A DNA stretch of 64,000 nucleotides. It comes from Symbiodinium natans. Lineage: Eukaryota > Sar > Dinophyceae > Suessiales > Symbiodiniaceae. Position numbers and translations under genes: made by a program. The DNA lies in assembly GCA_905221605.1 (NCBI GenBank), contig CAJNDS010001001.1, positions 931,049-995,048 of the forward strand. The letters run 5' to 3'. The notes under the pieces are model-generated. The model was not told the DNA's origin, did not search any database, and saw only the letters and a program-made list of their open reading frames with translations. Numbering within the stretch: the first letter of the stretch is position 1; the number at the start of each line of letters is the position of its first letter. Shown one piece after another: positions 48,753 to 60,470 of the stretch.

Positions 48753-49842
48753 TGTGTCATGTCCCGTCATACTTTGCTTATATTTTATATTGAGGCAAAC
48801 ACCATTACCCCTACATGTTTAAATATCCCTTTGTGTATCTACCTATATGAGCAAAAAGCAAAATTCTAGACTCTTAGCAGCTCTCCCCCGTCGAGTCTAA
48901 CAAGCGAAACAGGCGCCTGGAAAGCTAGGCCGACGAAAGCTCCAAATCGGTAGCAGCACTGACCTGCGGGCTCTTGGGGCCGGAGGGGAAGGGGGGAAGG
49001 GGGGAAGGGGGGGGGGGCCTTTAAAGGAAAATATGTTCGTGGGTTTAGGTTTTAGGGTTTTCTCTTTAGGGTTTAGGGTTTAGGGTTTAGGGTTTGTGTT
49101 TTTACGGTTTAGGGGTTTATAGGCTTTAGAGGGCTTAAAGGGTTTTGAGCATGTCATGGGCCTATGCACTACTCAGACATGGCTCCGGCGCGATGTACGT
49201 GTTTGGAGAGCACAAACATCATCGGTGCGTTCAAATTGAGATATGATCCTGCCTGATACTTCTATATATATATATGTGTGTGTGTATGTATATCTAAAGG
49301 ATATGCATATAATAGCTCTCTTGCTTTGACCATGGCGAACAATCAGGGTTAATAGCTTTGAGACGGCCTACGGCTTTTTTTCTAGGTGTGCATGCACTTC
49401 TTGCTGCACTCGGCTTTAGATCTCAGTCGCTCCCTGGAAAGAGATAGGCAGAAGCACAGCTATACGGCCTGAATTCAACCCAACGATCCCCGTCATACCC
49501 CTCATTCAACTGAGATACCTTGCCTCAAGCCGTACAAATCCCAAGTCATTTCCGCCTGAGCTATATATGCCCGAAGCCCCGAAACCCGCTTAGGCAGCTC
49601 CCTTTCAACAGCAACTCTTGGGCTCTCTCTGGGTTAAGCCAGGAAGCAAGGCAGCAAAATGCCCAGAACACCCCGGGCTTGAACGATTTGATAGTACGGG
49701 TATTCAACTTCTCAAACCCTAAACCCTAAGCCCTAAGCCCTAAACCCTCAACCCTCACCCATTGCTGCTGAGACGCTTTCGTTGGCATCCGGATCCCTCT
49801 CCTGTGAGGTTAGTGATTGTTAAAAGGTTGAGATGCCTGATA

Positions 49843-49932
49843 CTATCTTACTAACAGTCCTGGATCGGGATTAGAGTACCCCTTATTCTCATCCCTACCA
49901 AGGACTGTTAGCATAAGGGGGAACATCCCAAT
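49843..49932. mobile_element. Family C element
   Basis: ACTAACAGTCCTGGATCGGGATT pairs with AGGACTGTTAGCATAAGGGGGAACATCCCAA. The left outer arm is diverged. Confidence 0.65.
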
Positions 49933-49945
49933 GTTCGGGGGTTTG

Positions 49946-50269
49946 CTACGAGTATTTTCGGATCAAGGATGGGAGGCATGGCTTCGATTGCTGAGGGTTC
50001 CACATGCAAGAGGTCCCAAAAAAGAACCCAAGGGAACAAACGCCACTGCCCCGAAGCATACGACTACAAATCTCGGGCTTCAAGGTGTTCCGAAGCGCTT
50101 CGAATTCAAGATGCTCCGGCTCTGAAGATGAAGTTACCCGGGTTCCCACAACCCTGAAACCAAGCCCTTTAAAGCACAGGAATGCCTGTTTGCTCAAGAC
50201 CGCGGCCGCATGGCATGCCGCCGCCAGCAGAGAGGCCGTCTTGTAGAAACTCTTGGCCAAGTAGTCCTG
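49946..50269 (-). CDS. Candidate 107-aa C-terminal exon
   Basis: After the acceptor TTATGCAATCAG| the frame runs 107 codons to TAG at 49946-49948: QDYLAKSFYKTASLLAAA, HAAAVLSKQAFLCF, SSSEPEHLEFEALRNTL and SGVCSLGFFFGTSCM. It is the longest exon-like frame bounded by a good acceptor. The palindromic element at 50282-50405 would lie in the intron just upstream. The antisense frame is also open but less protein-like. Function unknown. Confidence 0.5.
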   Translation of the reverse strand, partial: QDYLAKSFYKTASLLAAACHAAAVLSKQAFLCFKGLGFRVVGTRVTSSSEPEHLEFEALRNTLKPEICSRMLRGSGVCSLGFFFGTSCMWNPQQSKPCLPSLIRKYS

Positions 50270-50281
50270 CTGATTGCATAA

Positions 50282-50405
50282 TACAGGGTGGGGCCCCCTT
50301 ACTATACTAACTGTAGTTAAGGGACTTATAACCTAACTTAGGGTCCTTATAACCCAATTTAGGGCCCTTATAACTCTACTTATAACTAGGGGGCCCCACC
50401 CTGTA
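50282..50405. mobile_element. Foldback element with near-perfect 20-bp ends
   Basis: TACAGGGTGGGGCCCCCTTA and CTAGGGGGCCCCACCCTGTA differ at about two bases. The interior is four to five variants of TAGGG(A/T)CCTTATAAC. I saw this family only once in the window. Confidence 0.8.
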
Positions 50406-50902
50406 GGATGACGAAACCAGCAACCCATCAACCCTCCAAAAAGACCTGCAACTTAGGACCCGTCAGTGTCATCCCAAACCTATCCCAATCGCCAGGCGGC
50501 TGCGCTCCAGCGGCAACATGCTTTTTGGTGAGTAAAAACCGGCTTCAGCCAGGGTTGATGTTGGAAACTGGGTACCTATCCATCTAAAAAAATGAAAAAA
50601 AGCCGGGTATATAAGTCTCAAGATGAATGCCGGAAGCCTCGAGCGAGTAGTCTACCGCCTCGAACCGCACGGCGGACTGCGCCAGCTCGCCCCTGCCGAA
50701 GTCGGCGACGACCTGCTCTTGAGGATTTTCAATCCGAACGGATTAGGATTTAGGATTGGGGTTTAGGGTTTAGGACTTAGGGTTAGGGTTTAGGAAAGCC
50801 CGTATATGGGCTTTCTGAAATTTGGGGGTACCGTCTTGGGGTCCTTATTGTAAGGGAATCCTACTATTTGGGGTGTATATTAGGGGTCCCTGGATTTCAT
50901 CC

Positions 50903-50999
50903 GAACTGCCTGGGACTCTCTTTACCTACAGTGTAATGGGCTAGACCTACTAGTTAAGGGGTAGCTACGAGTAAACTGTAGGTAGATGGAGTCCCAGGA
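50903..50999. repeat. Long hairpin
   Basis: CTGGGACTCTCTTTACCTACAGT and ACTGTAGGTAGATGGAGTCCCAG pair over about 23 bp with few mismatches. The inner loop contains CTAGTTAAGG. It may be another foldback family. Confidence 0.7.
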
Positions 51000-51451
51000 A
51001 GCCCTAAATAGAGACCCTAAGCGCCAAACCACAACGCTAAACCCCAAACCCCAAACCCAAAACCCTAAACCCTAAACCCAAAACCCTAAACCCCAAACCC
51101 GAAACCCTAAACCCTAAACCCTAAACTGTACTGAGGGCACGTGATCGTTATAGCTTTTTAGGGTAGAACGTAGTGGATCCTTGGAGCTTCATGGCTGCTT
51201 GTAAGTAGGGTTGTAAGTAGGGTAACTATGGTTCTAACCCTCACTTAAGGTACTTACAACCCTCATTATAAATGGCCATGAAATCTCCAAGTTTCGAGGT
51301 TTAGGGTTTAGGGTTTAGGGTTTAGGGTTTAGGGTTTAGGGTTCAGCGACCTTACCCCCCCAAAAAAGCCTTACTTGAAAGCATGGACTGAGGTCGACAC
51401 CAGCCCCCAAAAAAGCCTACAGGTTTAGGGTTTTTTTTGCCACCCGACTAG

Positions 51452-51587
51452 GTTTAGGGTTTAGGGTTTAGGGTTTAGGGTTTAGGGTTTAGGGTTTAGG
51501 GTTTAGGGTTTAGGGTTTAGGGTTTAGGGTTTAGGGTTTAGGGTTTAGGGTTTAGGGTTTAGGGTTTAGGGCTTGGGGTTTAGGGTA
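51452..51587 (+). repeat. TTTAGGG array, 19 units
   Basis: A near-perfect array with smaller ones at 51297-51345 and 51682-51716. The sequence between them yields no exon I can support. Confidence 0.9.
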
Positions 51588-52570
51588 CACCCCTAAACCA
51601 GGCTTGGAGGTTGCCAGGCTCAGAGCCAGTGGCTCCTGTGACTCCTGTTTAGGATAAAAAGGGTTTAGGGTTCATAGGCAGGGTTTAGGGTTTAGGGTTT
51701 AGGGTTTAGGGTTTAGGTGACAAGGGAACGAACTCGCTCGAAGGCACGGAGTGCCGTGCAGAAGCAAACCTGCGGGTCCTTGCTGAGGGCTCCATGAAAG
51801 GCTTTTTACAGGTGACATAGAAAGCAACAAAAGGCTCACAACGTCCCCTTTACCCTAAACCCTGGGCCCAAAACCCAAAACCCCAATCCCTGGACCAACA
51901 GGCTTCCCATCGAGCGGCCTTCGAAATCAGAAGCACCGTTGGAAGGCTCCCAATTTCCGCGACGAGCACCGAGGCTGTGGCAAACCTCGAAGGCAAAATT
52001 AGACCGTGGCTCTACTGGGATGCATTTTGGTGCCTCATCAACGGGAGTACGGCTCCTTCTAAAAACCCTAAACCCTAAACCCTAAAGATCAGTGGGGAGG
52101 ATTCGGGCCCATGCCACTTCAAAATCTTTTTCCAGCGCAACCGCAGTCGGTCGGCGCAGAACCTGAAGGCCCCGTGCATTGGCTCAACTGTTGCTAAGCA
52201 AACACAGAACTTTTTATGTAGACTGCCACCTCTACTTCCAGTGACCTCATCATCAGGCTACTGGACGTATTACGGACATAATCGTCCCCCAAACCTTAAT
52301 ACCTAAACCCTACTTGAGGTTTAGTTGGGTACTTGTCTGTAGGGGTTTTAAGTATGGTAACTCTGCCAACACAGGCAGACAAACCAAACCAGCCTACCGG
52401 TACTTGTGAGGACGATCCTTTAGGGTACTTCGAACCCTACTTATGAAGTACCCTAAACCCTAAACCCGAAACCCTAAAGTAGACCCCAAAGCATCCTCAG
52501 CCTTCCTAAGGACCTAAATCATCCCAAGCTCCCTGAATTCAATCCTAAACCCCTACATGATCCCATGCCC

Positions 52571-52676
52571 AATATAGGGGCCTGAATAATTTGAATGGGG
52601 TTTTGGGGATGAATATAATATAACTATACGGGGCCATTGGGGAATACTAGTAGTACTTATTCCGACCCCTAGATTG
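52571..52676. mobile_element. Family K element, full-length reference copy
   Basis: AGGGGCCTGAATAATTTGAATGGGGTTTTGGGG at the left and GTAGTACTTATTCCGACCCCTAG at the right. The terminal repeat is (A)GGGG(C/T)C(T/G)GAATAA. Confidence 0.75.
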
Positions 52677-52911
52677 AACCCTCCCAAGCGCTACACCCAT
52701 ACGTTAAGTACCCTCTGAGAAGTTGAGCCCCGAAAGCCTCAAACCCTAACAAACCCTCAAACCGTTTTGCGGCCCTAACTAAACCCTAAACCCTAAACTC
52801 TAAACAATTAATTTTAAACCCTAAACCCTAAACCATAAACCCTAAAACCTAAAACCCTAAACCCTAAACCCTAAACCCTCAACCCCCCCCCCCCCCCCCC
52901 CCCCCCCCCCT

Positions 52912-52993
52912 GTCTCTGAGAAGTTGAGGCTTCCGGCAGGAAGTCGCCCACCAGCGTGGCGCTGCGCTCGCCGAGGCGCAGGTGGGCGGTCTC
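52912..52993 (-). CDS. Candidate internal exon between a telomere-type array and a G-run
   Basis: ETAHLRLGERSATLVGDF then LPEASTSQ, after AACCCTGTGGAG|. The donor side runs into AGACAGGGG and a 27-bp G-run before GTTGAGGGTTTAGGG. The normal GT may have been displaced, or a GA donor used. Ten of 27 codons begin with G. Confidence 0.45.
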
Positions 52994-52998
52994 CTCCA

Positions 52999-53225
52999 CA
53001 GGGTTTAGGGGTTTAGGGGTTTAGGGTTTAGGGGTTTAGGGTTTAGGGGTTAGGGGTTTAGGGTTTAGGGAATAAGGTTTAAGGTTTAAGGTTTAGGGTT
53101 TAGGGTTTAGGGAATAGGGCTCATAGGGGTTTAGGGGTTTAGGGGTTTAGGGTTTAGGGTTTAGGGTTTAGGGTTTAGGGAATAGGGTTCAGGGTTTAGG
53201 GGTTTAGGGGTTTGGGGTTTAGGGA
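52999..53225 (+). repeat. Mixed TTTAGGGG 8-mer and TTTAGGG array
   Basis: TTTAGGGG and TTTAGGG units alternate, with AATAAGG interruptions. An 8-mer variant also dominates at 62695-62930 (CCCCTAAA). Confidence 0.85.
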
Positions 53226-53714
53226 GTTTGTCCATGTTGCTATAGACTGGATATACTTGAGGGCCCGAAAGCTGCTAGTAACTGCTAGTATAGGAAGGCC
53301 CAGGTATTTAAGTACATGGACCCTTTGTGACCGAGTGCAAATGCAGCTTTAGAGTGCAGCTGTGTGCACACTTTGCGTTAGGTCTGTGACTGCGACTTCT
53401 GTTTCCAGTGCAAGGCCCCAAAACACCCTAAACCCTAAACCCTAAACCCTAAACCCTAAACCCTAAACCCTAAACCCTAAACCATAAGGAAAACAAGGAG
53501 CACGTAGTCCATTTACTGCGGGAAGGTTTGGGGTTTGGGAGTTGATCGACGGGATTGAAGTCGTCAGGGTCTTTTAAAGGCGGTAGGCTGCCGTGGGTTG
53601 CACAACCCGGCGATTGAAATCTTCCTAAGCCCACTGGTAACCTACAAACCCCTTATCTCCCCTCTAAGCCCTGTAGCCATCAGCCACAAGTCTTACTTGC
53701 ATAGGGTCATTACC

Positions 53715-54020
53715 TCATTCCTCCCATTCCCTACGAGTACCAACCATCAACCACAAGTAACCATCAACGCCAAGTAGGACCGTCCTCGCCGCGGCGCTTG
53801 TCAGCGTCGTCCAGGATGTCGTCCTGGAGTGGAGGCGCGGTTTAGGGTTTAGGGTTAAGGGTTTAGGGTTTAGGGTATGTGGGGCGAAGGTGCCTTTTTG
53901 TGAGGCGAGGGCTGTGGCTCCCGCGCTCGCGCACGGGACGAAGCCTAAATCCCAAGCACTCGAAAGGACTTCAACCACATAACGGCCGGCATGTGCTCTA
54001 CGAACACTAGAGGACCACAT
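53715..54020 (-). CDS. 101-codon ORF reading through CCCTAAA repeats
   Basis: ATG at 54020: MWSSSVRRAHAGRYVVEV, DLGFVPCASAGATALASQ (about 43% of codons begin with G), then the repeat-encoded TLNPKPLTLNPKP, then LHSRTTSWTTLTSAAART and VLLGVDGYLWLMVGTRRE to TGA. On this strand the repeat reads CCCTAAA and offers no GT...AG to remove it. This suggests it is translated if the ORF is real. Confidence 0.4.
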   Translation of the reverse strand: MWSSSVRRAHAGRYVVEVLSSAWDLGFVPCASAGATALASQKGTFAPHTLNPKPLTLNPKPRLHSRTTSWTTLTSAAARTVLLGVDGYLWLMVGTRREWEE

Positions 54021-54059
54021 GATGGAGAAAAATTATGATTATGAACATTGTTATCATTC

Positions 54060-54235
54060 TGGACAACCGTAAACCCCCAAACCACGAAGACGTAAACCCC
54101 AAAACCCCAAAGCCCCAAAACCCCGAAAACCCCAAAAAAATGCCCAGAACCCCAAACCCCTTTTGCAACCAGGTCTCTGCAGCCCAAACCCCTAAACCCC
54201 TAAACCCCTAAACCCCGAACCCAAAAGCCCTTCTG
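54060..54235 (-). repeat. CCCCAAA/CCCCTAAA-like array
   Basis: Degenerate CCCCAAAA, CCCCAAA and CCCCTAAA words for about 170 bp, ending CCCTTCTGCA. It is another variant telomere-type tract. The frame above it on the minus strand is open but low-complexity. Confidence 0.7.
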
Positions 54236-55748
54236 CACCATTGCCGCGACTGACATGTCCGAGGCGCATGCACCAGGGAGGCAGAGTGGAGCACCTCCAC
54301 CTTGGGTGGGGCCCCCCCCCCTACAGCAGTTTTAAGGCCGAGAGTTTAGGGTTTAGGGTTTAGGGTTTAGGGTTCAGGGTTTAGGGTTTCGGGTTTCGGG
54401 TTTTAGGAGAAAGTCCTATGGGGCAGGGTTTTATTTGGGATCGGAACCCATAGAGCTTTGAGATTAGCCTAATAACCCCAAACCTACTCTTTTGTAGGGT
54501 CTTAGCATAAAGCCCCTTACAGGATTCTTCGGTCTTCGGGAAGTTGTGGCTTCTTCAACCCTTTCAACCCTAGACCCTCAACTACCCGAAGCCCCTAAAC
54601 CCTAAACCCTAAACCCTAAACCCTAAACCCTAAACCCGAAACCCGAAACCCTAAACCCTAAACCCTGCTTTCCATATTAATCAACCCCAGCTGCAGCGGC
54701 CGCGAGGGCCGCAACGTTGGCCATGGCGCCCTGGCGCAGCTCAAACTTCGGAGGGTTTTGGGAGGCTCAGCTGGGTTTAGGTTTAGGGTTTAGGGTTCAG
54801 GGTTTAGGGTTTAGGGTCTAGGGTGTAAGGTTTAGGTTTAGGGTTCGGGGCTTAGATGGGTTGATGCAGCACCATCTCCGAAGAGCGAATGGGGTTTAGG
54901 GTTTTAGGGTTCAGGGTTTGGGGCTTAGGTGGGTTTAGGGCTAGTTAGGCTTGAGGGTTTGCCAGTAGCTTCTTTTGCCGCCCGCCTAGCCGCCTAGCCG
55001 TGCGCTGCAGGGGACCATTTCGGAGAAACATACACAACCTTAAGATGGTGTTAAGAGCTTGTAGGGTTTGGGTTTTAATTGCTTGGGTTCTCAGCTGCAG
55101 TGCCTTTTTGGTTTTTTTTTTTGGGGGGGGGAGGGGGGGGTTATTGTTTTTTTTTGTTTTTTGTGGGGGGGGGGGGGGTTTATTGTATGGACGAGTACAG
55201 TAAAGGAGAACCCGGGTTCCCAGTCCTGGGCACTGGGGTTTGGGGGGTTCAGGGTATAGGGGAGCGATCTTCAGAGACCTGTAAGGCTTGTGCATAGGGG
55301 TAGAGCGAGCCAAAAAAACCGGGAATAAGGGCCTACGAAACCCGAAACCCTAAACCCCACAACCCTAAAGCCCCGAAAACCCTAAACCCTGTGAACCCTA
55401 AACCGACAGACCCCTGATGTCCAGCCTCAGACGCTCCCGTGGCCGCAGCTGTCAGCAAAGTAAGGGCGGGACGGAGCCGCTTCCCGCCTCATGGGCTCGC
55501 AGGGTTTTGGTTGTCAGTGGCCGAGTTTAGGGCTTGCAGGGCTTCGGGTTAAAAGGGCTTTTAGAGCTTATAGGATATAGGGGGTTATAGGGTTTAGGGC
55601 ACTTATAGGCCCAGGTTTAGGGCACTTCTATAGGTTTCCTGGTTCTTGTTCAACAACCTCCTAGTTGGTGGTTTCGCGGGGTCGGGACACCCCGGCTTCT
55701 CAAGCTCATCGTGTGTCAGCTTTGAAAGGGTTAATGCCTTGCAGGCCT

Positions 55749-55968
55749 TGCTTGAAGGTTCACGGATACTTCTAAGCAGGGCTCTACGCGCCCCAAAGAA
55801 GGCTCTAAACTTGGGATGTTCCCCCTTGTACTAACAGTCCTTACTAGGGACTAGAATGGGGGGGGGGGGGGTACTAGAAACTTCATATTAAGGGGCAACA
55901 TACCAAGCTCTAGCCATAGCTACCCTCCTTATAACCCTACTTACAAGTACCCAGATGAACCTCCAAGT
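55749..55968. mobile_element. Nested elements: family C inside family A
   Basis: The family A left arm (CTTGAAGGTTCACGGATACTTCTAAGCAGGG) and right arm (TACTTACAAGTACCCAGATGAACCTCCAAG) enclose a family C element at 55812-55914 (TTGGGATGTTCCCCCTT...AAGGGGCAACATACCAA). C contains a G-run of about 13. C therefore inserted after A. Confidence 0.75.
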
Positions 55969-56334
55969 AGGCTCTAGGCATTGGAGTGGTCTTGGGGCCC
56001 AGGGATCCGGAAAAAGCTCTGCAGGTTCTGAACCTGCAACGCACTGTTTGAAGACGAGGGCTCTGTGTGCATAAAGGCCTGTGAGCACGTGTGCACTTGG
56101 AGGTTCAGGCTACTTATCACCCCAATTCTAACTATGCCCCGCAAAAAACGCAAGAACCTGAATCTCGATGTAACAATAATATAATACATAACGAGATATC
56201 ATCTACAATATTACAACAATAACAAATTGTACAATGCAATCATGGGAATACTAGTAAATCCCTATTCGGGTGGCCTGAGGCGAACAAGCGCAGCACCTCC
56301 TCGCGCACCTCCGGTAGGCAGTATGGGACACTTG

Positions 56335-56445
56335 GTTGGAACAAAAACATAGGGGTACCCTTTTTGGGGGTCCCTTTACGGGGACTGTACTCCATTTTCG
56401 GGGTATGAAAGGGGTACCCCCTTATTTTGGGAAATGCCCATATGA
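56335..56445. mobile_element. Family E element
   Basis: AAAACATAGGGGTACCCTTTTTGG and GAAAGGGGTACCCCCTTATTTTGG are inverted arms around a GGGGACTGTACTCC loop. Confidence 0.65.
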
Positions 56446-57499
56446 GTTGTTTTTAGGGTTCTACCCGAACAGATTCCGGAGTAGGGAATTGTAGGTCCGG
56501 CGCGCCCTGAAATGGTTTGGGGACCCTGTGAGCTTGATCTGTCTATGGGCTGTCCTAGGTCATATATGGACTAGGGCCCATAAAACTTTTAAATGCACGG
56601 CAACCCAACCGCCATCCGACAAGTGATGCAGAACCAGGGCGTAGCGGCTTCACAAGACCCGTCCTTCCAGGAGCTTCTACGGCGCCCTAGTAACCTAAAT
56701 AGAAGGTCCCTGCAATTATAGGGTCAAAACTTGGGCTGAGGATGTAGTAGTAACAGGCATGTAGTACTGGTAGGAGGCATGCGCATGGCGTTGGCATGTC
56801 CTTGGTGAGGGAGAGGGGGGAGGGGGGGGGGAGGGCGGGCTAACAAAGAAGGACCCAGATGGGTATTTCACCCAAAGAGGGATATCCCTTTTACACCCCA
56901 ATCTTCCCCAGAAACACTAAACCCAAAACCCTTATAGAGCTCAGGGTTGACAACTCTGGGCTCCTAAACCCTAAACCCTAAACCCTAAACCTTATGGATG
57001 CTGGCCAGCCGCGAGCTCACTTGTGGCAGTCTCGGCGAGGGATGCGCCGTCGAGCTTGGCATTGACTGCCCCCAGCTCCTCTCTTCTTGAAAATGTCTTG
57101 GGTTGTCTCGGGGTTTAGGTTTTAGGGTTTAGGGCTAGGGTTTAGGGTTTAGGGTTTAGGGTTTAGGGTTCAGGGTTCAGGGTTTAGGGCTTAGGGAAGG
57201 GTGGTCGTCTAAACTATGATGCCTTTTGGGGTACCCTAAATAAGAGGTGCCATATTATAGTTATAGTAGGATCCAAAAAAAGGACCATAATTTTGACAAC
57301 CAGCCAGTATGCCTGGTGATTGGGTTTCTAAAGTCCCTCCCAGCTCGGGCGGGATTGGGAGTCAGCCAAGAGGGTTTAGGGTTTAGGGTTTAGGGTTTAG
57401 GGCTAGGGTTTAGGGTTCAGGGTTCAGGGTTTAGGGCCCTTTTACGCCCGGACGCAGAAAATGGAGGGCCTTGATCCCCAAACGCCGACAGAAAGTTGA

Positions 57500-57690
57500 T
57501 GCGTGACCCCCCCCCCCCCCCCCCAAAACCCTAAACCCTAAAACCCCTAAAACCCCTAAAGCCCACTAAAACCCCAAAACCCCTAAAACCCTAAATCACC
57601 TAACCTCTAAAGCCCCTGAAGCCCCGAAAGCATCCGAAACCATCCTCAACCATCCAAAACCCCTAAAACCCCTCAAGCCCGCACGACCCC
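57500..57690 (-). repeat. C-run and ACCCCTAAA-type array
   Basis: A C-run of about 17 is followed by AACCCCTAAA/ACCCCAAA words with GCCCCTGAA and CATCC variants. No gene supported. Confidence 0.75.
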
Positions 57691-58042
57691 TGGCACCTTT
57701 GGGCTCTCCAAGTCTGGGCCCTTAAAAGCGGGCCCCTTGTATACGCCTTATATACACCTTCCTTCTATAAACCTTATATACACACCTTATAAGGGCCCAT
57801 ACTTCAGAACCCTTTGAAGGAGGCACAGGGGCCTTATGAAGGGTGTTAGGGTTTAGGGTTTCTCCTGCACAGAACACCCTCTTAAGTTCACCATCAGGGG
57901 ACGGGGTTGCAGGTTTAGACCCTGAACCCTAAACCCTAAACATACCTGACCCAAAAACACAAAAGGTAGTTCCCCTTTTAAGGGACACTTAGCCCATGGC
58001 CCATCCAAAATTAACGGGCCCTTTGCCTAAACCCATATGGCA

Positions 58043-58166
58043 TACTTGAAGGTTCATGGGTACTGAAAAGAGAAAGGGTTACAAGCACCCTAAATAAGGT
58101 TATAACTTTAACCTTCGCCACCCTACTTTTCGCCACATTTAGCAGTACCAATGAACCTCCAGGTAT
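58043..58166. mobile_element. Family A element
   Basis: ACTTGAAGGTTCATGGGTACT and AGTACCAATGAACCTCCAGGT are arms. Interior GGGTTACAAGCACCCTAAATAAGGTTATAAC. Confidence 0.7.
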
Positions 58167-58516
58167 CCCAAGATCCTTACCTAGGAACACGAACATTTTG
58201 TCCTCAAGGCCCCAATAAAACCCCAAACCATAGCCTGGCCCCAAACCCTAAACTCTAGACTGGCCCTAAAGTCAAAACCCAAAAATCTAAACCCTAAACC
58301 CAAAAATCTAAACCCTAAACCCTAGTAAATCCTAAACCCTACACCCCAACCCTGGAACCGCCTGAACCCTAAGCTGGACCCCATACACCCTAAACCCTAA
58401 GCCGGCCCCTAAACCCTGAACCCAAAAAACTGGCCCTAAGGACTGAAAATCGTGCCATCGCGCTTATAAGGGAACCTAAACCCTAAAAAAGGGAAAATGG
58501 GCCTTCTCTGAGACCT

Positions 58517-58602
58517 ACTAAACCCTAAACCCTAAACCCTAAACCCTAAACCCTAAACCCTAAACCCTAAACCCTAAACCCTAAACCCTAAACCCTAAAC
58601 CC
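58517..58602 (-). repeat. CCCTAAA array after a family B remnant
   Basis: Twelve units directly follow GGGAACCTAAACCCTAAAAAAGGG...CCTTCTCTGAGACCTA, the right half of family B. Confidence 0.85.
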
Positions 58603-59259
58603 CACAACAAGTCCTTGCCAATGCATCGGAAGGATGCCTGCAGCGCAGCCTGTGTCCAGGGGGAGAAGGTTGGGCCCCCAACACGTGCTGGAGTAAGTTA
58701 GGGTTTAGAGTTTAGGGTTTAGGGTTTAGGGCTAGGGTTTAGGGCTAGGGTTTAGGGTTCAGGGTGATTAGGGTCCAACAAAGGCAACCACACTGAAGGG
58801 CGGGAAGCCGCAAAGCCCTCCTACTCATCCTAAACCCTAAACCCCAAAACCCCAAACCCTAAACCCTAAACCCTAATCCAAAATCAGCCCCAACTCCCCG
58901 CCTGAGGGCCACCCTCCTCCTTGGATGGCCACGTAGGCGGCGGCTCCTTGTGTCTTAGGGTTTAGGGTTTGGGGTTTAGGGCTGAGGGTGTAGGGATGTG
59001 TAGGTTTTTTGTTTGTTGCCTCTCCGCCTAGCTGACTGAAACGCCACTCCGTGTAGGGTTTAGGGTTTATTGGGTTTAGGGTTTTAGGGTCTCAGGGTTT
59101 TAGCGTTTATGGGCTTCAGCGATTCTGGGGTGCAAGGAGGTTAGGCGTTAGCGCTTTTTTTGGGTGCGAGGAGGTTCGGTCTTAGGGTTTTGGGTGTGCG
59201 GAGGTTCGGGTTTCGGGTGTAAGGAGATTAAGGTTTAGAGATAGGGTTGAGGGTGTAAG

Positions 59260-60290
59260 GTGCATGTGTCGCTTGGGTCTCGGGCGCATGCTGGCATACC
59301 TCGCTGCTGTCAGAAGCTTCAAATGCCGAGCACGGCTTTCAAAGCCGTATAAACCTGCAGCCCGAAACCATCATGAAACAATTCAACACCCTAAGCCCGT
59401 TTCGAAACCCTAAACCCTAAACCCTAAACCCTCGGCCCTAAGCATGACAGACCTTGACCTCACGTTTTGCCCGTGCCTGCGCCGCAGGCAGTGGCTCGTC
59501 TCTAAGACCTGGGAGCGTTCAGGGCCTAATCGCTCACACTCGGACATTTAGTTGCTGAGTTCATAAGCCCCAAAGAAGTGTACACTTTCAGTTCCATAGG
59601 GGATTCTAGTATCTCCAAAAGTGTAAAGTGTGTGCTCACTCAGCTACTAAGGACAAGCCAGGAATAAGAACACGGTCATCTGCCCTTCAACAGCAGGGCC
59701 CTCTACGGTAAACTCCAGAAACATGGCCTAAGGATGATTTGAGCTGGGATTCCCTTTAGTATGCGTTTTGGGGTATGGGGATGAGGACGTTCCAACTTTT
59801 TGGGGTTTGATGTAGGCCCTGGTGACACGACGCCGGTGATTTGCTTCCGCTACTCAGTTTAGGCCTTTCGGGTTTGGGACGGGGGAAACTTCATCCTTTT
59901 GAGAGGAAACAGATGCCCAGGAATTAACACACATTCCTTTTTTTGAAGGTCGCAAAATTTCAAAAAGTTACCCCATCCTTCTGGGGACCTAATTCTGGGG
60001 TCCTTCGGTGACCCCTAGAGCCCTAGAGCCATTCACAGCGACTCAAGAAACCAACATAAAACCGCCACTCAGTTGGATGACTCTAGAAGAACCAGCTTTG
60101 TAGGGGATGTCGTTACCTCAGCCGCCATGCCGCCAAGCTTAAGGGTTTAGGGCTTAGGGGAAGGCTTTTTGACTTCCAAAAAACCCTAAACCCCAAACCC
60201 CTGAACTCCAAACCGACCTAGACCCGGACTCGATATGGATCCATTTTGAGGCTCCTGAATTTGCCTCGCTTACCGCTCACCCGAAATGTG
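59260..60290. other. Mostly unique stretch without an assigned gene
   Basis: Contains few repeats apart from a short CCCTAAA tract (59406-59432). A hairpin AGTGTACACTTTC...GAAAAGTGTAAAGTGTG lies near 59576-59630. I did not find a long biased frame. Confidence 0.4.
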
Positions 60291-60351
60291 ATATTATGAG
60301 AAAGTACTTGTCGTACAGAAGTACACAAGAACATACAGTGTTCATCATGTG

Positions 60352-60470
60352 TGTATGTATGTATGTATGTATGTATGTATGTATGTATGTATGTATGTAT
60401 GTATGTATGTATGTATGTATGTATGTTTTTCTATATATATATATATATTTTTGTTTTAATTATATATGCC
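60352..60470 (+). repeat. (GTAT)n microsatellite followed by AT-rich DNA
   Basis: About 19 GTAT units and then TATATATA and TTTTGTTTTAATTATATATG. The Tyr/Val/Cys/Met ORF across it is an artefact of the repeat. Confidence 0.9.
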
